A program made the translations under genes and the position numbers. Positions 9,637-18,808 of a DNA stretch of 64,000 bases are shown one piece after another (position 1 is the stretch's first letter; each line of letters starts with the position of its first letter). Location: contig NZ_JACDXV010000006.1 of the NCBI RefSeq assembly GCF_015158295.1, forward strand, positions 1 through 64,000, written 5' to 3'. The DNA is from Devosia faecipullorum. Lineage in GTDB: Bacteria > Pseudomonadota > Alphaproteobacteria > Rhizobiales > Devosiaceae. The notes beneath the pieces were generated by a model, which was given only the letters and a program-made list of their open reading frames with translations, did no database searches and was not told the origin of the DNA.

Positions 9637-10404
9637 ATGAATCCGGCGATGCGGCAGGCGAAAATCATCGAGCTTGCCCATCAGCAGGGCGAGGTGCTGG
9701 TCGATGCGCTGGCCGCCCTGTTCGAGGTGACGCCGCAAACCATCCGCAAGGATCTCAATGCGCTCTGCGAGCGCGGAGCGCTCCGCCGCAGCCATGGCGG
9801 GGCCATGCACCCCTCGCGCATCGAGAATGTGGAATATGAGGCGCGCCGGCAGATCGCCACCGCCGAGAAACACGCCATCGGCCAGGCAGCGGCGGCGCTG
9901 ATCCCCGACAATGCCTCGCTGTTCATCAATATCGGCACGACCACGGAGGCGGTGAGCCAGGCTCTGGTGAACCATCGCGGCCTCATGGTCATCACCAATA
10001 ATATCAATGTCGCAAATCACCTGCGGGCCGTGCCGGCAATCGAAGTGGTGATCGCGGGGGGCGTGGTGCGCCCCTCCGATGGCGGCATTGTCGGCGAAGC
10101 GGCGGTGGATTTCATCCGCCAGTTCAAGGTGGATTTCGCGGTGATTGGCGTATCGGCCATCGACCAGGACGGGGCGCTGCTCGATTTCGACTATCGCGAG
10201 GTCAAGGTGGCGCAAGCGATCATCGCCAATGCCCGGCATGTGATCCTGGTTTCGGACGCAACCAAGTTCACCCGCACCGCGCCTGTGCGGATCGGGCATA
10301 TCGAGCAGACTCACAGCTTCATCACCGACCATTGTCCGCTGGCATCGATCCGTCAGCTCTGCGTCGATGCCGGCATTCGGCTGGTCGAGACCGGCCTGGC
10401 CTGA
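9637..10404 (+). CDS. DeoR-family transcriptional regulator
   Basis: 255 aa. N-terminal DeoR helix-turn-helix (about residues 6-58; QTIRKDLNALCERGALRRSHGG is the classic pattern, shown here as its recognition region) followed by the DeoRC sugar-phosphate sensor domain. ATG 9637 sits 7 bases after the purine-rich arm of a hairpin at 9593-9629. It follows the MFS-M81 pair by 65 bases on the same strand, so it probably regulates them and itself. Its 3' end abuts the convergent dehydratase gene with a 3-base gap. Confidence 0.9.
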   Translation: MNPAMRQAKIIELAHQQGEVLVDALAALFEVTPQTIRKDLNALCERGALRRSHGGAMHPSRIENVEYEARRQIATAEKHAIGQAAAALIPDNASLFINIGTTTEAVSQALVNHRGLMVITNNINVANHLRAVPAIEVVIAGGVVRPSDGGIVGEAAVDFIRQFKVDFAVIGVSAIDQDGALLDFDYREVKVAQAIIANARHVILVSDATKFTRTAPVRIGHIEQTHSFITDHCPLASIRQLCVDAGIRLVETGLA

Positions 10405-10407
10405 ACC

Positions 10408-11682
10408 CTATCCCCGAAAGGTATTTTCGGTGATCGAAGCCGGTTTCATCTCGATGGAAAAGCCGGGGCGCTCCGGCGGCATATAGGCGGCGTTCTCGAT
10501 GATGCAGGGATCGATGAAATGCTCATGCAGGTGGTCGACGAACTCGATCACGCGGCCATCCTTGGTGCCGGAGACGACGAGATAGTCGATCATCGAGAGA
10601 TGCTGGACATATTCGCAAAGGCCCACGCCGCCCGCATGGGGCCATACCGGCTTGCCGTATTTGGCGGCCATGACCAGCACCGAGAGCACTTCGTTCAAGC
10701 CCCCGATGCGGCAGGCATCGATCTGCACCACGTCGATGGCCTCGCGGGTGATGAATTGCTTGAACAGGATGCGGTTCTGGCACATCTCGCCGGTGGCGAC
10801 CTTGACCGGGCCAATGGCCTCGCGAATCTTGCGATGGCCTTCCACATCGTCGGGGCTGGTGGGCTCCTCGATGAAGAAGGGGTTGAAGCGCTTGAGCTGG
10901 TTGACCCATTCGATGGCCTGATCGACCTCCCAGACCTGGTTGGCGTCGATCATCAGATAACGGTCCGGCCCCATGATCGAGCGGACGATTTCCAGCCGGC
11001 GGATGTCATCGTCCAGATCGCGGCCCACCTTCATCTTGATATGGGTGAAGCCGCTATCCACCGCCTCCTTGGCGAGGCGGGTCAGTTTCTCGTTCGAATA
11101 GCCCAGCCAACCGGCCGAAGTGGTGTAGCAGGCGTAGCCCTCCTGGCGCAAAGTGGCAATGCGCTCGACCTTGCCCGGTTCGGCGGCGCGGAAAATGGCC
11201 AGCGCCTCCTCGGGGGTGATCGCATCGGTGAGGTAACGGAAATCGATGATGGAAACGAGCTGTTCGGGGCTCATTTCTGCGACATAGAGCCAGACCGGCT
11301 TTCCTGCCTCCTTGGCCAATAGATCCCATACGGCATTGACCACGGCGCCGGTCGCCAGATGCATGGCGCCCTTGTCCGGGCCGATCCAACGCAATTGGCT
11401 GTCGCCGGTGACGTGTCGCCAGAAACGGCCCGGATCGGCGGCGATCCAGTCGAGTTCGAGACCGAGGACACGACCGCGCAGCGCCTCGATGGCGGCGACC
11501 ACAACTTCATTGCCCCGGCCGATGGTGAAGGTCAGCCCATGGCCCTCATGCGCGCCATCGGTCCCCAACACCAGATAGGCGGCGGAATAATCGGGATCGG
11601 GATTCATCGCATCCGAGCCGTCAAGCGACTGGGAGGTGGGGAAACGCAGATCGTGGGTTTTGAGCGAAGTTATCTTGGTCAT
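10408..11682 (-). CDS. L-fuconate dehydratase (enolase superfamily)
   Basis: 424 aa. The enzyme dehydrates L-fuconate to 2-keto-3-deoxy-L-fuconate. The enolase-superfamily site is complete: KxK (K216 and K218 in IKMKVG), metal ligands D246 (IDANQ), E272 (IEEP) and E299 (TGEMCQN), and the general acid/base H349 (WPHAGG). The N-terminus (TKITSLKTHDLRFPTS) and overall length match characterised L-fuconate dehydratases. It follows the SDR gene by 5 bases at the end of the CUT2 transport operon. Other acid sugars accepted by FucD enzymes (L-galactonate, D-arabinonate) are possible. Confidence 0.9.
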   Translation of the reverse strand: MTKITSLKTHDLRFPTSQSLDGSDAMNPDPDYSAAYLVLGTDGAHEGHGLTFTIGRGNEVVVAAIEALRGRVLGLELDWIAADPGRFWRHVTGDSQLRWIGPDKGAMHLATGAVVNAVWDLLAKEAGKPVWLYVAEMSPEQLVSIIDFRYLTDAITPEEALAIFRAAEPGKVERIATLRQEGYACYTTSAGWLGYSNEKLTRLAKEAVDSGFTHIKMKVGRDLDDDIRRLEIVRSIMGPDRYLMIDANQVWEVDQAIEWVNQLKRFNPFFIEEPTSPDDVEGHRKIREAIGPVKVATGEMCQNRILFKQFITREAIDVVQIDACRIGGLNEVLSVLVMAAKYGKPVWPHAGGVGLCEYVQHLSMIDYLVVSGTKDGRVIEFVDHLHEHFIDPCIIENAAYMPPERPGFSIEMKPASITENTFRG

Positions 11683-11687
11683 GGCAA

Positions 11688-12419
11688 TCAGGCCGTCCAG
11701 CCGCCGTCGATGATGTGGATTTGTCCGGTCGTATAGGTCGCGCCACCGAGATAGACCGCCAGGTCGGCGACCTCTTCGGGCCGGGCGATGCGCCCGATGG
11801 GCTGGCGGGCGATGAAGGCCTTGCGCGCCGCCTCGACATCGCCGGTCGCGGCCCAGCGTTCATGCAGGCTGGGTGAATCCACCGTGCCGGGGCAGATGGC
11901 GTTCACGCGGATATTGGATGTGGTGTAATCGGCGGCGATGGCTTTGGTCAGCCCGACCACAGCGGCCTTGGAAATCGAATAGGCGGCGCGGTTGGGCACG
12001 CCTTTGATCGAGGAGGCGACGGTGGCCATATTGATGATAGCGCCGTCCTTGCGCTCCAGCATTTGCGGCAATACCGCCTTGATGGTGCGGACCTGGGCCT
12101 TGACGTTGAGATCGAAGGCAAAGTCGAGATCGGCCTCGCTCATTTCCAGCACCGTGCCGGAATGGACCACACCGGCGCAATTGAAGAGAATATCGATACG
12201 CCCGATCTCGGCCACGGCATTATTGACCGCTGCATCGGAGAGCACATCGAGCAGCTGCGTGCTCACCCCATCCACGCCGTCGAGTTCGGCCAGTTTCGCC
12301 TGATTGATGTCGGTGGCGATCACCCGAGCTCCGGCGCGGACAAAGGCGTCCACCGAGGCGCGGCCTATGCCTTGCGCGGCGGCGGTGATGAGAACGGTTT
12401 TTCCGGTGAGGTCGGCCAT
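11688..12419 (-). CDS. SDR dehydrogenase, likely 2-keto-3-deoxy-L-fuconate dehydrogenase
   Basis: 243 aa classical short-chain dehydrogenase: cofactor motif TAAAQGIGRA near residues 11-20, NCAG at about 81, catalytic S-YxxxK (YSISKAAV near 150). ATG 12419 is preferred over the longer frame because MADLTGKTVLITAAAQG starts in the family manner and AGGATAAC precedes it. The position directly before L-fuconate dehydratase and the C-terminal HIIDGGWTA support the next step of the pathway, NAD-dependent oxidation of 2-keto-3-deoxy-L-fuconate. Substrate assignment is from context. Confidence 0.85.
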   Translation of the reverse strand: MADLTGKTVLITAAAQGIGRASVDAFVRAGARVIATDINQAKLAELDGVDGVSTQLLDVLSDAAVNNAVAEIGRIDILFNCAGVVHSGTVLEMSEADLDFAFDLNVKAQVRTIKAVLPQMLERKDGAIINMATVASSIKGVPNRAAYSISKAAVVGLTKAIAADYTTSNIRVNAICPGTVDSPSLHERWAATGDVEAARKAFIARQPIGRIARPEEVADLAVYLGGATYTTGQIHIIDGGWTA

Positions 12420-12438
12420 GAAGTTATCCTGGAGAAGC

Positions 12439-12462
12439 GGGCCGGGCAAACATGCCCGGCCC
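12439..12462 (-). promoter_or_regulatory. Intercistronic stem-loop after the CUT2 binding-protein gene
   Basis: GGGCCGGGCA (12439-12448) and TGCCCGGCCC (12453-12462) form ten perfect pairs around AACA. It lies between the stop of the binding-protein gene (12471) and the SDR start (12419). No U-run follows, so stabilisation or attenuation is likelier than termination. Confidence 0.6.
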
Positions 12463-12470
12463 TTGAGGCG

Positions 12471-13418
12471 TCAATCGTAGAGAACAGCCGCGATTTCGGG
12501 GTTGTTCATGTTTTCGGCGTCGTAGAAGTAAAAGCCGGTATCGATGATCGGGGGCAATTCCTCGCCCTTGAGCGCGGCCACGGCGGCCTGCACGGTCTGG
12601 TAGCCGATGCCCACCGGGTTCTGGGTGATGGCGCCAGCCATCAGCCCCGAGGCGACCATGCTCTTCTGCGCGGCGCCGGAGTCGAAACCGATGACCACGA
12701 CGTCGCTGCCCAATTCCTGCTTGCCATTGGCAACGCCGATGGCAGAGCCCTCATTGGTGCCAAAAATGCCCTTGAGGTCGGGATTGGCCAACAGGATCGA
12801 CTTGGTGATCTCGGTCGATTGCAGCTGGTCGCCGCCGCCATACTGAACCGAGACGATCTCGATATTGGGATAGGCTTCGGCGATGCGATTGACGAAACCG
12901 TCGCGGCGGTCGATGCCGGTGCGGCTGGTCTGGTCGTGGGCCACCACAGCGATCTTGCCTTCGCCACCAATCAACTCGGCCATGACGTCGGCGGCCAGCG
13001 CGGCAGCGGCGACGTTATCGGTGGTTGCGGTGGTCAGGGGAATGTCGCTTTCAACGCCGGAGTCGAAGGCGATGACCGGGATGCCCGCGGCGTCGGCCTG
13101 TTGCAGCAAAGGCGTAGCGGCCTGGCTGTCGAGCGCGGCGAAACCGATGGCGTCGGGATTGCGCGACAGGGCGGCGGCCAGCATATCCATCTGCCGGTCG
13201 ACCTGGGTTTCACTTTCCGGGCCTTCAAAGGTCACCGACACGCCGAGATCGGCGGCGGCCTGGTCGGCGCCGGCCTTCACGGCCTGCCAGAACTGGTGCT
13301 GGAAGCCCTTGGAAATAAGGGCGATATCATAATTTTCCTGCGCAAAGGACGGCGCGCCGGTGGACGCCAACAGGGCCACGGCGCTGATGGCGCCAAGCAG
13401 GGTACGACGATTGAGCAT
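12471..13418 (-). CDS. Sugar ABC transporter substrate-binding protein (CUT2, RbsB-like)
   Basis: 315 aa, Peripla_BP_4 fold. The signal region MLNRRTLLGAISAVALLAS contains a twin arginine, so Tat export is possible, with cleavage near SFA-Q at about residue 27. ATG 13418 is preceded by GGGAGGATTACC, a strong ribosome-binding site, which decides against the longer frame. It would deliver a pentose, 6-deoxyhexose or similar sugar to the permease encoded upstream (13503-14498). Association with L-fuconate dehydratase points to L-fucose, L-galactose or D-arabinose, by inference. Confidence 0.92.
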   Translation of the reverse strand: MLNRRTLLGAISAVALLASTGAPSFAQENYDIALISKGFQHQFWQAVKAGADQAAADLGVSVTFEGPESETQVDRQMDMLAAALSRNPDAIGFAALDSQAATPLLQQADAAGIPVIAFDSGVESDIPLTTATTDNVAAAALAADVMAELIGGEGKIAVVAHDQTSRTGIDRRDGFVNRIAEAYPNIEIVSVQYGGGDQLQSTEITKSILLANPDLKGIFGTNEGSAIGVANGKQELGSDVVVIGFDSGAAQKSMVASGLMAGAITQNPVGIGYQTVQAAVAALKGEELPPIIDTGFYFYDAENMNNPEIAAVLYD

Positions 13419-13502
13419 GGTAATCCTCCCAGATTTTGCTCGTGGACTATCGGGCATTGAAAACCTCTTTTTGGCGCGGGACGCGCTGGGGGAAGCCGGC
13501 GC

Positions 13503-14498
13503 CTAAAGTGTGCGGCGCCGCAGTATGTCGGCGTAGACGGCCAGGATGATGATGGTGCCGGTCACCACCGTCTGCCATTCCTGGGCCACCGAAAGAATGC
13601 GCAGGCCATTGGCCAGCACGGAAATGATGAGCGCGCCGATCAGCGTGCCGAGCACGGTGCCGCGTCCGCCCGAAAGCGAAGTGCCGCCAATGACCACGGC
13701 CGCGATGGCGTCCAGTTCATAGCCCTGCCCCAGCGCGGGCTGCGCCGAATTGAGACGGGAAGCGATGAGCAGGCCCGCCACGCCACAGATCGAGCCGGCG
13801 GTGGCATAAACGGCGATCTTCCAGCGATCGACATTGACGCCAGAGAGCCGCACCGCCTCCTCGTTGGAGCCCAGCGCAAAGGTGTAGCGGCCAAGCGCGG
13901 TCTTGCCGAGCACGAAGGCGGCGATCAGCGCCACGCCGAACAGGATCAGAACGCCGTTGGGAATGGGCAGGGCCGGGATCAGGGCGCCGATCAGCGATCC
14001 CTGCGAAATTTGAGTGAAGCCCGGCGTATCGTTGAAATAGATCGGTCTCGTTCCCGAAATCACCAGCGACAGGCCCTTGAGGATCAGCATCATGCCGAGC
14101 GTGGCGATGAAGGGCGGCACTTTGAGCTTGGCGATGACCAAGCCCGAAACGAGGCCGCTGGCGGTGCCCGCCAGGATGGCGCCGAGGACACCGAAGGGCA
14201 GCGGCAAGCTGAGATAGGTGAGGATCACCCCGGTGATCACCGCGCAGAAGGTCATAAGCGTGCCCACCGACAGATCGATGCCGCTGGTGATGATTACCAG
14301 GGTCGCGGCGATCGCCAGAACCCCATTGACCGAGGTCGCCTGCAGGATGGCCAGGATATTCTGGGTCTGCATGAAATTGGGCGAGGCCAGCGAAAAGACC
14401 ACGACCAAGGCGATCAGGCCGGAAAAGGCCAGAAGGCGATGGAAGGCGCCGGAAATGCGGATGCCGGATTTTTGCGCCGGAGCAATGGTGTCGGTCAT
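13503..14498 (-). CDS. Sugar ABC transporter permease (CUT2, RbsC-like)
   Basis: 331 aa with 8-10 hydrophobic segments and the BPD_transp_2 signature ([19 protein letters not shown]-like region around residue 75 and [11 protein letters not shown] around 265). The ATG at 14498 overlaps the ATPase stop as ATGA, so translation is coupled. It forms a homodimeric pore energised by the double ATPase encoded upstream. Confidence 0.93.
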   Translation of the reverse strand: MTDTIAPAQKSGIRISGAFHRLLAFSGLIALVVVFSLASPNFMQTQNILAILQATSVNGVLAIAATLVIITSGIDLSVGTLMTFCAVITGVILTYLSLPLPFGVLGAILAGTASGLVSGLVIAKLKVPPFIATLGMMLILKGLSLVISGTRPIYFNDTPGFTQISQGSLIGALIPALPIPNGVLILFGVALIAAFVLGKTALGRYTFALGSNEEAVRLSGVNVDRWKIAVYATAGSICGVAGLLIASRLNSAQPALGQGYELDAIAAVVIGGTSLSGGRGTVLGTLIGALIISVLANGLRILSVAQEWQTVVTGTIIILAVYADILRRRTL

Positions 14499-16057
14499 GC
14501 GGTTCTCCTGTCGGCATCGGGCGTCATGGCCGGCTCGCGCAGCGTTGCCAGGTGCATGATCTCTTCCTGGCTGGCGCCGCCGGGCAGGATGCCGGTCAGG
14601 CGTCCCTCGCACATCACCGCGATGCGGTGGGAGAGGCGCAGCACTTCTGGAAGTTCGGACGAAATGACGATGATGGCCTTGCCGTCCTCTACCAGGCCAT
14701 AGAGCAATTTGTAGATTTCGGACTTGGCGCCGACATCGATGCCGCGCGTGGGTTCATCGAAGATCAGGATGTCGCAATCGCGAAGCAGCCATTTGGCGAT
14801 CACCACCTTCTGCTGGTTGCCGCCCGAGAGCAGCCGCGCTTCCTGCGCGTCGCTCGGCGTCTTGATGGCCAATTGGCGAATGTAGTTTTCGGCGGCCTCG
14901 TGCATGGCGCGGTCATTGAGGACGCCGCCTGGACCGGTAAAGCGATCAAGGCTGGCCAGGGCGATATTGTTGCGCACGTCCATGCCGGTGGCGAGGCCGA
15001 AGAGCTTTCTATCCTCGGACAGATAGCCGATGCCCATGGCAACAGCATCGCGGGGGGAGGCAATGCCCACCCGCTTGCCATGGACCCAGATCTCGCCGCT
15101 TTCGCGCCGGTCGGCCCCGAAAATGGCGCGCGCGACTTCGGTGCGCCCAGCGCCCATCAACCCGGCAAAACCGAGGATTTCGCCCTTGCGCAAAGAGAAG
15201 CTGACATCGCGAATTTCCCGACCACGGCTGAGATTGCGCACTTCGAGCGCCACCGGAGCATCGGCAATATTTGGAATGATCAGCGCGTCATTGGTCAATG
15301 TGCGCCCCACCATCATGGAAATGATGGTGTCGATGGGCGTATCGGCTGCCGGCACGGTGCCGACATATTCGCCGTCCCGCATCACCGTCACCCGGTCGGA
15401 GATGCGTTTAATCTCGTCCATCTTGTGACTGATATAGACGATGCCGACGCCGTCGGCCTTGAGCCTGTTGATGATGGCGAACAATTCGGCGATCTCGGCA
15501 TCGTTGAGGGCGGCGGTCGGCTCGTCCATGATCAGCACGCGCGAGCGATAGGACAGGGCCTTGGCGATCTCGACCATCTGCTGCTTGGCGATGGTCAGTG
15601 TCTCCACCCGCACATCGGGCTCGAGCCGGAGATTCATCGACTTGAAGATGGCCGCCGCGTCGCGATTGAGCTGGCCCTCATCGAGAATGCCGAAACGGCG
15701 CGGCTCGCGGCCAATGAAAATGTTCTGCGCGGCGGTGAGGTCGCGCATCAGGGCCAGTTCCTGATGGATGATCGAAAGGCCCAGATCCTGTGCCTGGCGC
15801 GGCGAAATGATATTCGCTGGATTGCCGCCGAGCTTCACCTCTCCGGCATCGCGCGAATAAACCCCGGACAGGATCTTCATCAATGTCGATTTGCCGGCGC
15901 CATTCTCCCCCATCAGGGCGTGCACTTCGCCGGGCATGAGGTCGAAGCGGGCGCCGGACAGGGCGCGCACACCGGGAAAGGACTTGTCGATGCCGCTCAT
16001 TTCCACGAGCGGAACGACAGCGGCAGGCATGGCCGATAGAGGCTTTGCTGATGCCAT
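14495..16057 (-). CDS. Sugar ABC transporter ATP-binding protein (CUT2, RbsA-like)
   Basis: 520 aa with two ATPase halves, as in RbsA/XylG. The first half has an intact Walker A (GENGAGKST, about residues 52-60); in the second the equivalent is [10 protein letters not shown], the degenerate form normal for this family, with a signature LSGGNQQKV near 405. It starts the leftward operon ATPase-permease-binding protein-SDR-dehydratase and diverges from the GntR gene, with 145 bases between their starts. Confidence 0.93.
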   Translation of the reverse strand: MASAKPLSAMPAAVVPLVEMSGIDKSFPGVRALSGARFDLMPGEVHALMGENGAGKSTLMKILSGVYSRDAGEVKLGGNPANIISPRQAQDLGLSIIHQELALMRDLTAAQNIFIGREPRRFGILDEGQLNRDAAAIFKSMNLRLEPDVRVETLTIAKQQMVEIAKALSYRSRVLIMDEPTAALNDAEIAELFAIINRLKADGVGIVYISHKMDEIKRISDRVTVMRDGEYVGTVPAADTPIDTIISMMVGRTLTNDALIIPNIADAPVALEVRNLSRGREIRDVSFSLRKGEILGFAGLMGAGRTEVARAIFGADRRESGEIWVHGKRVGIASPRDAVAMGIGYLSEDRKLFGLATGMDVRNNIALASLDRFTGPGGVLNDRAMHEAAENYIRQLAIKTPSDAQEARLLSGGNQQKVVIAKWLLRDCDILIFDEPTRGIDVGAKSEIYKLLYGLVEDGKAIIVISSELPEVLRLSHRIAVMCEGRLTGILPGGASQEEIMHLATLREPAMTPDADRRTA

Positions 16058-16202
16058 CCTGTCCCTCCTTCCTCCGGCCGGCCCATCGGACCTGGCTCGT
16101 CAATGCCGCGACAAGTAAGGACAAGTCCATCAGGCTGTCAAGTGGTCAGGCCAGTAGACAGGCGATGAGGAGACGGCTATTGAGAATGGCAAAGGGGGCG
16201 CG

Positions 16203-16895
16203 ATGAAACTTCAGGCCGTATCCAACCGCAAACTCTATATCCAGATCGCCGACCAGATCCGCGACCAGATCAATGCGGGAGCAGTGGCGGCAGGTCGCCA
16301 ATTGCCATCCGAGCGCGAATTGGCGCAGAGCCTGGGCGTCTCTCGTCCCACGGTGCGCGAGGCGCTGATCGCGCTGGAAGTCGCCGGGCTCGTCGAAGTG
16401 CGGGTCGGTGTCGGGGCTTTCGTGCGCAAGCGCGGTGACGATCAGGCCGCCCTGCCCGAAATGAGCGCATCCCCGCTCGAAATTATGGCGGTTCGTCGGC
16501 TGCTGGAACCGGAAGCGGCGGCGCTGGCCAGCCAGCAGGTTTCGCCCGAAGGCACGGCGCGGCTGGCCGAGACCTTGCGCCGGATGCGCAGCGAGACTGC
16601 CGCCGGGCAATGGTCCTCGGACAGCGACCGCATGCTGCACATGACCCTGGCCGATGCCTGCGGCAATAATGTGCTGCGCGAGACGCTGGACGGGCTATGG
16701 AATTCGCGGCTGGGCGAAGTGGATACGCGCTTCCATCAGCACCTGGCCGATATCAGCCAGGTCCGCGACCATATCCTGGCCGATCACGAGGCCATCGTCG
16801 CCGCCATTGTCAGCGGCAATGCCGAAGCGGCGCGCGGCGCGATGAGCCGTCATCTCGATTTCGTGTCGGCCGCCATGCTGGAGGCATGGGAATAG
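16203..16895 (+). CDS. GntR-family (FadR subfamily) transcriptional regulator
   Basis: 230 aa. Winged helix at about residues 8-75 (LPSERELAQSLGVSRPTVREAL is the HTH region) and an all-helical FCD ligand domain at about 90-220. AGGGG precedes ATG 16203. It is divergent from the CUT2/fuconate operon, so it probably represses it in response to a sugar acid, as FCD-type GntR proteins often do. TGGTCAGGCCA at 16143-16153 in the shared intergenic region is a weak match to a FadR-type site (TGGT/ACCA). Confidence 0.9.
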   Translation: MKLQAVSNRKLYIQIADQIRDQINAGAVAAGRQLPSERELAQSLGVSRPTVREALIALEVAGLVEVRVGVGAFVRKRGDDQAALPEMSASPLEIMAVRRLLEPEAAALASQQVSPEGTARLAETLRRMRSETAAGQWSSDSDRMLHMTLADACGNNVLRETLDGLWNSRLGEVDTRFHQHLADISQVRDHILADHEAIVAAIVSGNAEAARGAMSRHLDFVSAAMLEAWE

Positions 16896-16961
16896 ATCTT
16901 GTTCCCAAGCGGCGCAGATTTATGCGAAAACGCTCTCGCCCCGCGGCTCCGTTCCATCGTC

Positions 16962-16984
16962 ATTGCCCGGCTTGTCCGGGCAAT
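16962..16984. repeat. REP-like palindrome, second copy
   Basis: ATTGCCCGG (16962-16970), loop CTTGT, CCGGGCAAT (16976-16984). The unit starts with ATCGTC as in the copy at 154-200 and lies in the 152-base convergent gap between the GntR gene and a Gfo/Idh gene, where it could form a bidirectional 3'-end hairpin. Confidence 0.65.
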
Positions 16985-17047
16985 CCGGTTCACCAATCCA
17001 TTGCATGGTCGATGCAGGAATGACCGGCGCCAACAGACCGGAAAGCC

Positions 17048-18064
17048 TTAATCCGCCTGCACTGCCGCCCAGGAGCCGGTGCGCTCGCTCTCGAAAATTG
17101 CATCGAGCACATGCATCGAGCTGATGGCATCCTCGACGCCGTAATCGAGCTGCCCTTCCCCCAGCACGGCCAGCGCGAAGGCTTCGGCCATTTCGGTATA
17201 TTGATCGGATGGCGGGAAGATTTCGCGGCGAGAGAGGCTGGCGTCCAGCGACTGGCCGTGATCGACCAATAGCGCCGTGGCCAGCCCCTGCGGCGCGTTG
17301 AAGGGAATGACGATTTCCACCCGGCCCTTGGTGCCGAGAATTTCGACCGATTGGTTGGGCACCATCTGGGTCGATACCAGGAGATTGAGTTGCCTGCCGC
17401 CGCCGAAATCGGCGATGACGCTGGCCAGCCTGTCGGTGCCGAAATCAGGGTCGCGGTCCACCAAAGCCACGACGCGAAGCGGCTCGGCCTCGAAGACGAA
17501 CCGGCCCGCCGTCACCGGATAGCAACCGATGTCGAGAATGCCGCCGCCACCGATATCGGCCTGGTTGCGCACATTTTCGGGATCGACATTGTGATAGGAA
17601 AAGACGGCGCGCACGGCGCGGATATCGCCCAATTCGCCCGAGCGGGCAATCTCGCGGGCGCGGTGCCATTGGGCATGGAAGCGCACCATGAAGCCTTCCA
17701 TGATCAGTCGATCACGGCGCGCGCCGCGCAATTTCTTCGCTTCCTCGGCGGTGATGGCGATGGGTTTTTCGCACAGCACATGCTTGCCCGCCGCATTGGC
17801 TTTCAGCGTCCATTCGACATGGAGGTGATTGGGAAGCGGGTTATAGATGGCGTCGATGTCGGGATCGGCCAGCAGGTCCGCATATGAGCCATAAGATTTG
17901 GTGATGCCGAGCCTGTCGGCGGCGCTGCGAGCCGCGTCGGCATGGCGCGAGGCGATGGCCACGACTTCCGAATGAGGCGACTTCATGATCGCCGGGATCA
18001 CCTTGCCCATGCCGATATTGGCGGTGGAAAGAATACCCCAGCGGATTTTTTGGATCTCGGGCAT
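17048..18064 (-). CDS. Gfo/Idh/MocA-family oxidoreductase
   Basis: 338 aa. NAD(P)-binding Rossmann domain at the N-terminus (GILSTANIGMGKVIPAI), EKP motif in HVLCEKPIA near residues 94-102, and a C-terminal substrate domain with ADIGGGGILDIGCYP, as in xylose/glucose dehydrogenase-like and dihydrodiol-dehydrogenase-like members. AGGAG precedes ATG 18064. It is the last gene of a leftward set ROK kinase-cutC-oxidoreductase. The substrate is probably a sugar but cannot be named. Confidence 0.88.
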   Translation of the reverse strand: MPEIQKIRWGILSTANIGMGKVIPAIMKSPHSEVVAIASRHADAARSAADRLGITKSYGSYADLLADPDIDAIYNPLPNHLHVEWTLKANAAGKHVLCEKPIAITAEEAKKLRGARRDRLIMEGFMVRFHAQWHRAREIARSGELGDIRAVRAVFSYHNVDPENVRNQADIGGGGILDIGCYPVTAGRFVFEAEPLRVVALVDRDPDFGTDRLASVIADFGGGRQLNLLVSTQMVPNQSVEILGTKGRVEIVIPFNAPQGLATALLVDHGQSLDASLSRREIFPPSDQYTEMAEAFALAVLGEGQLDYGVEDAISSMHVLDAIFESERTGSWAAVQAD

Positions 18065-18085
18065 CGAAATCTCCTTGTTCTATGC

Positions 18086-18808
18086 TCAGCCGCGCGCCGA
18101 CAGCGCGGCCCGCAGCGCGGCCACATTTGCAAGGCTTGTCGCCTTGCGGGACGGTGAGGCAAAGCCCAGCCGCAAGGCCGGTGCACTCGCCTGAGCCGCC
18201 GCCACACCGCAGGAGGCGTGGAGCGCGGGAAGCGGCACGCGGTCCAGAAGTGCGGCGGCATTGCCCGCATGCAATCCCGAACCCGCCATGATGGCAATGC
18301 GCCCGGCAGCAATCCGATGAGCCAGAGCCAGGATCTCGATTCCCTCGGGCGCGGTATGGGCGCCCCCTGCGGTCAAAATGGTATCGAAGCCCAGCGCAAT
18401 GGCCTGTTCCACCGCTGCTTCCATGTCGGGCACGAGGTCGATCGCCCGGTGCAGCGTGCGCTTGAGGCCGGATGCGGCCTGCGCCAGCCGCTCCAGCATG
18501 GCGAGGTCGAGCCGCCCATCGGGGAGACTGGCGCCCAGCACCACGCCTTCGAGCCCTGAGGCGCGCACATGGTCGATATCGGCCAGCATGGCCTGAAAAT
18601 CACTTTCGGAAAACACGAAATCGCCGGGGCGCGGACGGATCATGGCCCGCACCGGCACATTGGCATGGCCCGCCAGGGCGATCAGGCCCGGCGTCGGCGT
18701 CAGCCCGCCCAGTTCAAGCACGGAGCACAATTCTACCCGGTCGGCGCCGCCCTCGATCGCTGCTTCGAGCCCGGAAGCATCATCCACGCAAATCTCGAGC
18801 ACAGTCAT
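18086..18808 (-). CDS. cutC: CutC family protein
   Basis: 240 aa TIM-barrel protein of the CutC family (EICVDDASGLEAAIEGG at the start, ADRVELC, and GSGLHAGN near residue 185). The family was named for copper homeostasis in E. coli, but its biochemical role is unsettled and it often lies in sugar operons. Here it is translationally coupled (ATGA overlap at 18805-18808) to a ROK kinase and followed by a Gfo/Idh oxidoreductase, which argues for a carbohydrate-linked role in this organism. Confidence 0.88.
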   Translation of the reverse strand: MTVLEICVDDASGLEAAIEGGADRVELCSVLELGGLTPTPGLIALAGHANVPVRAMIRPRPGDFVFSESDFQAMLADIDHVRASGLEGVVLGASLPDGRLDLAMLERLAQAASGLKRTLHRAIDLVPDMEAAVEQAIALGFDTILTAGGAHTAPEGIEILALAHRIAAGRIAIMAGSGLHAGNAAALLDRVPLPALHASCGVAAAQASAPALRLGFASPSRKATSLANVAALRAALSARG

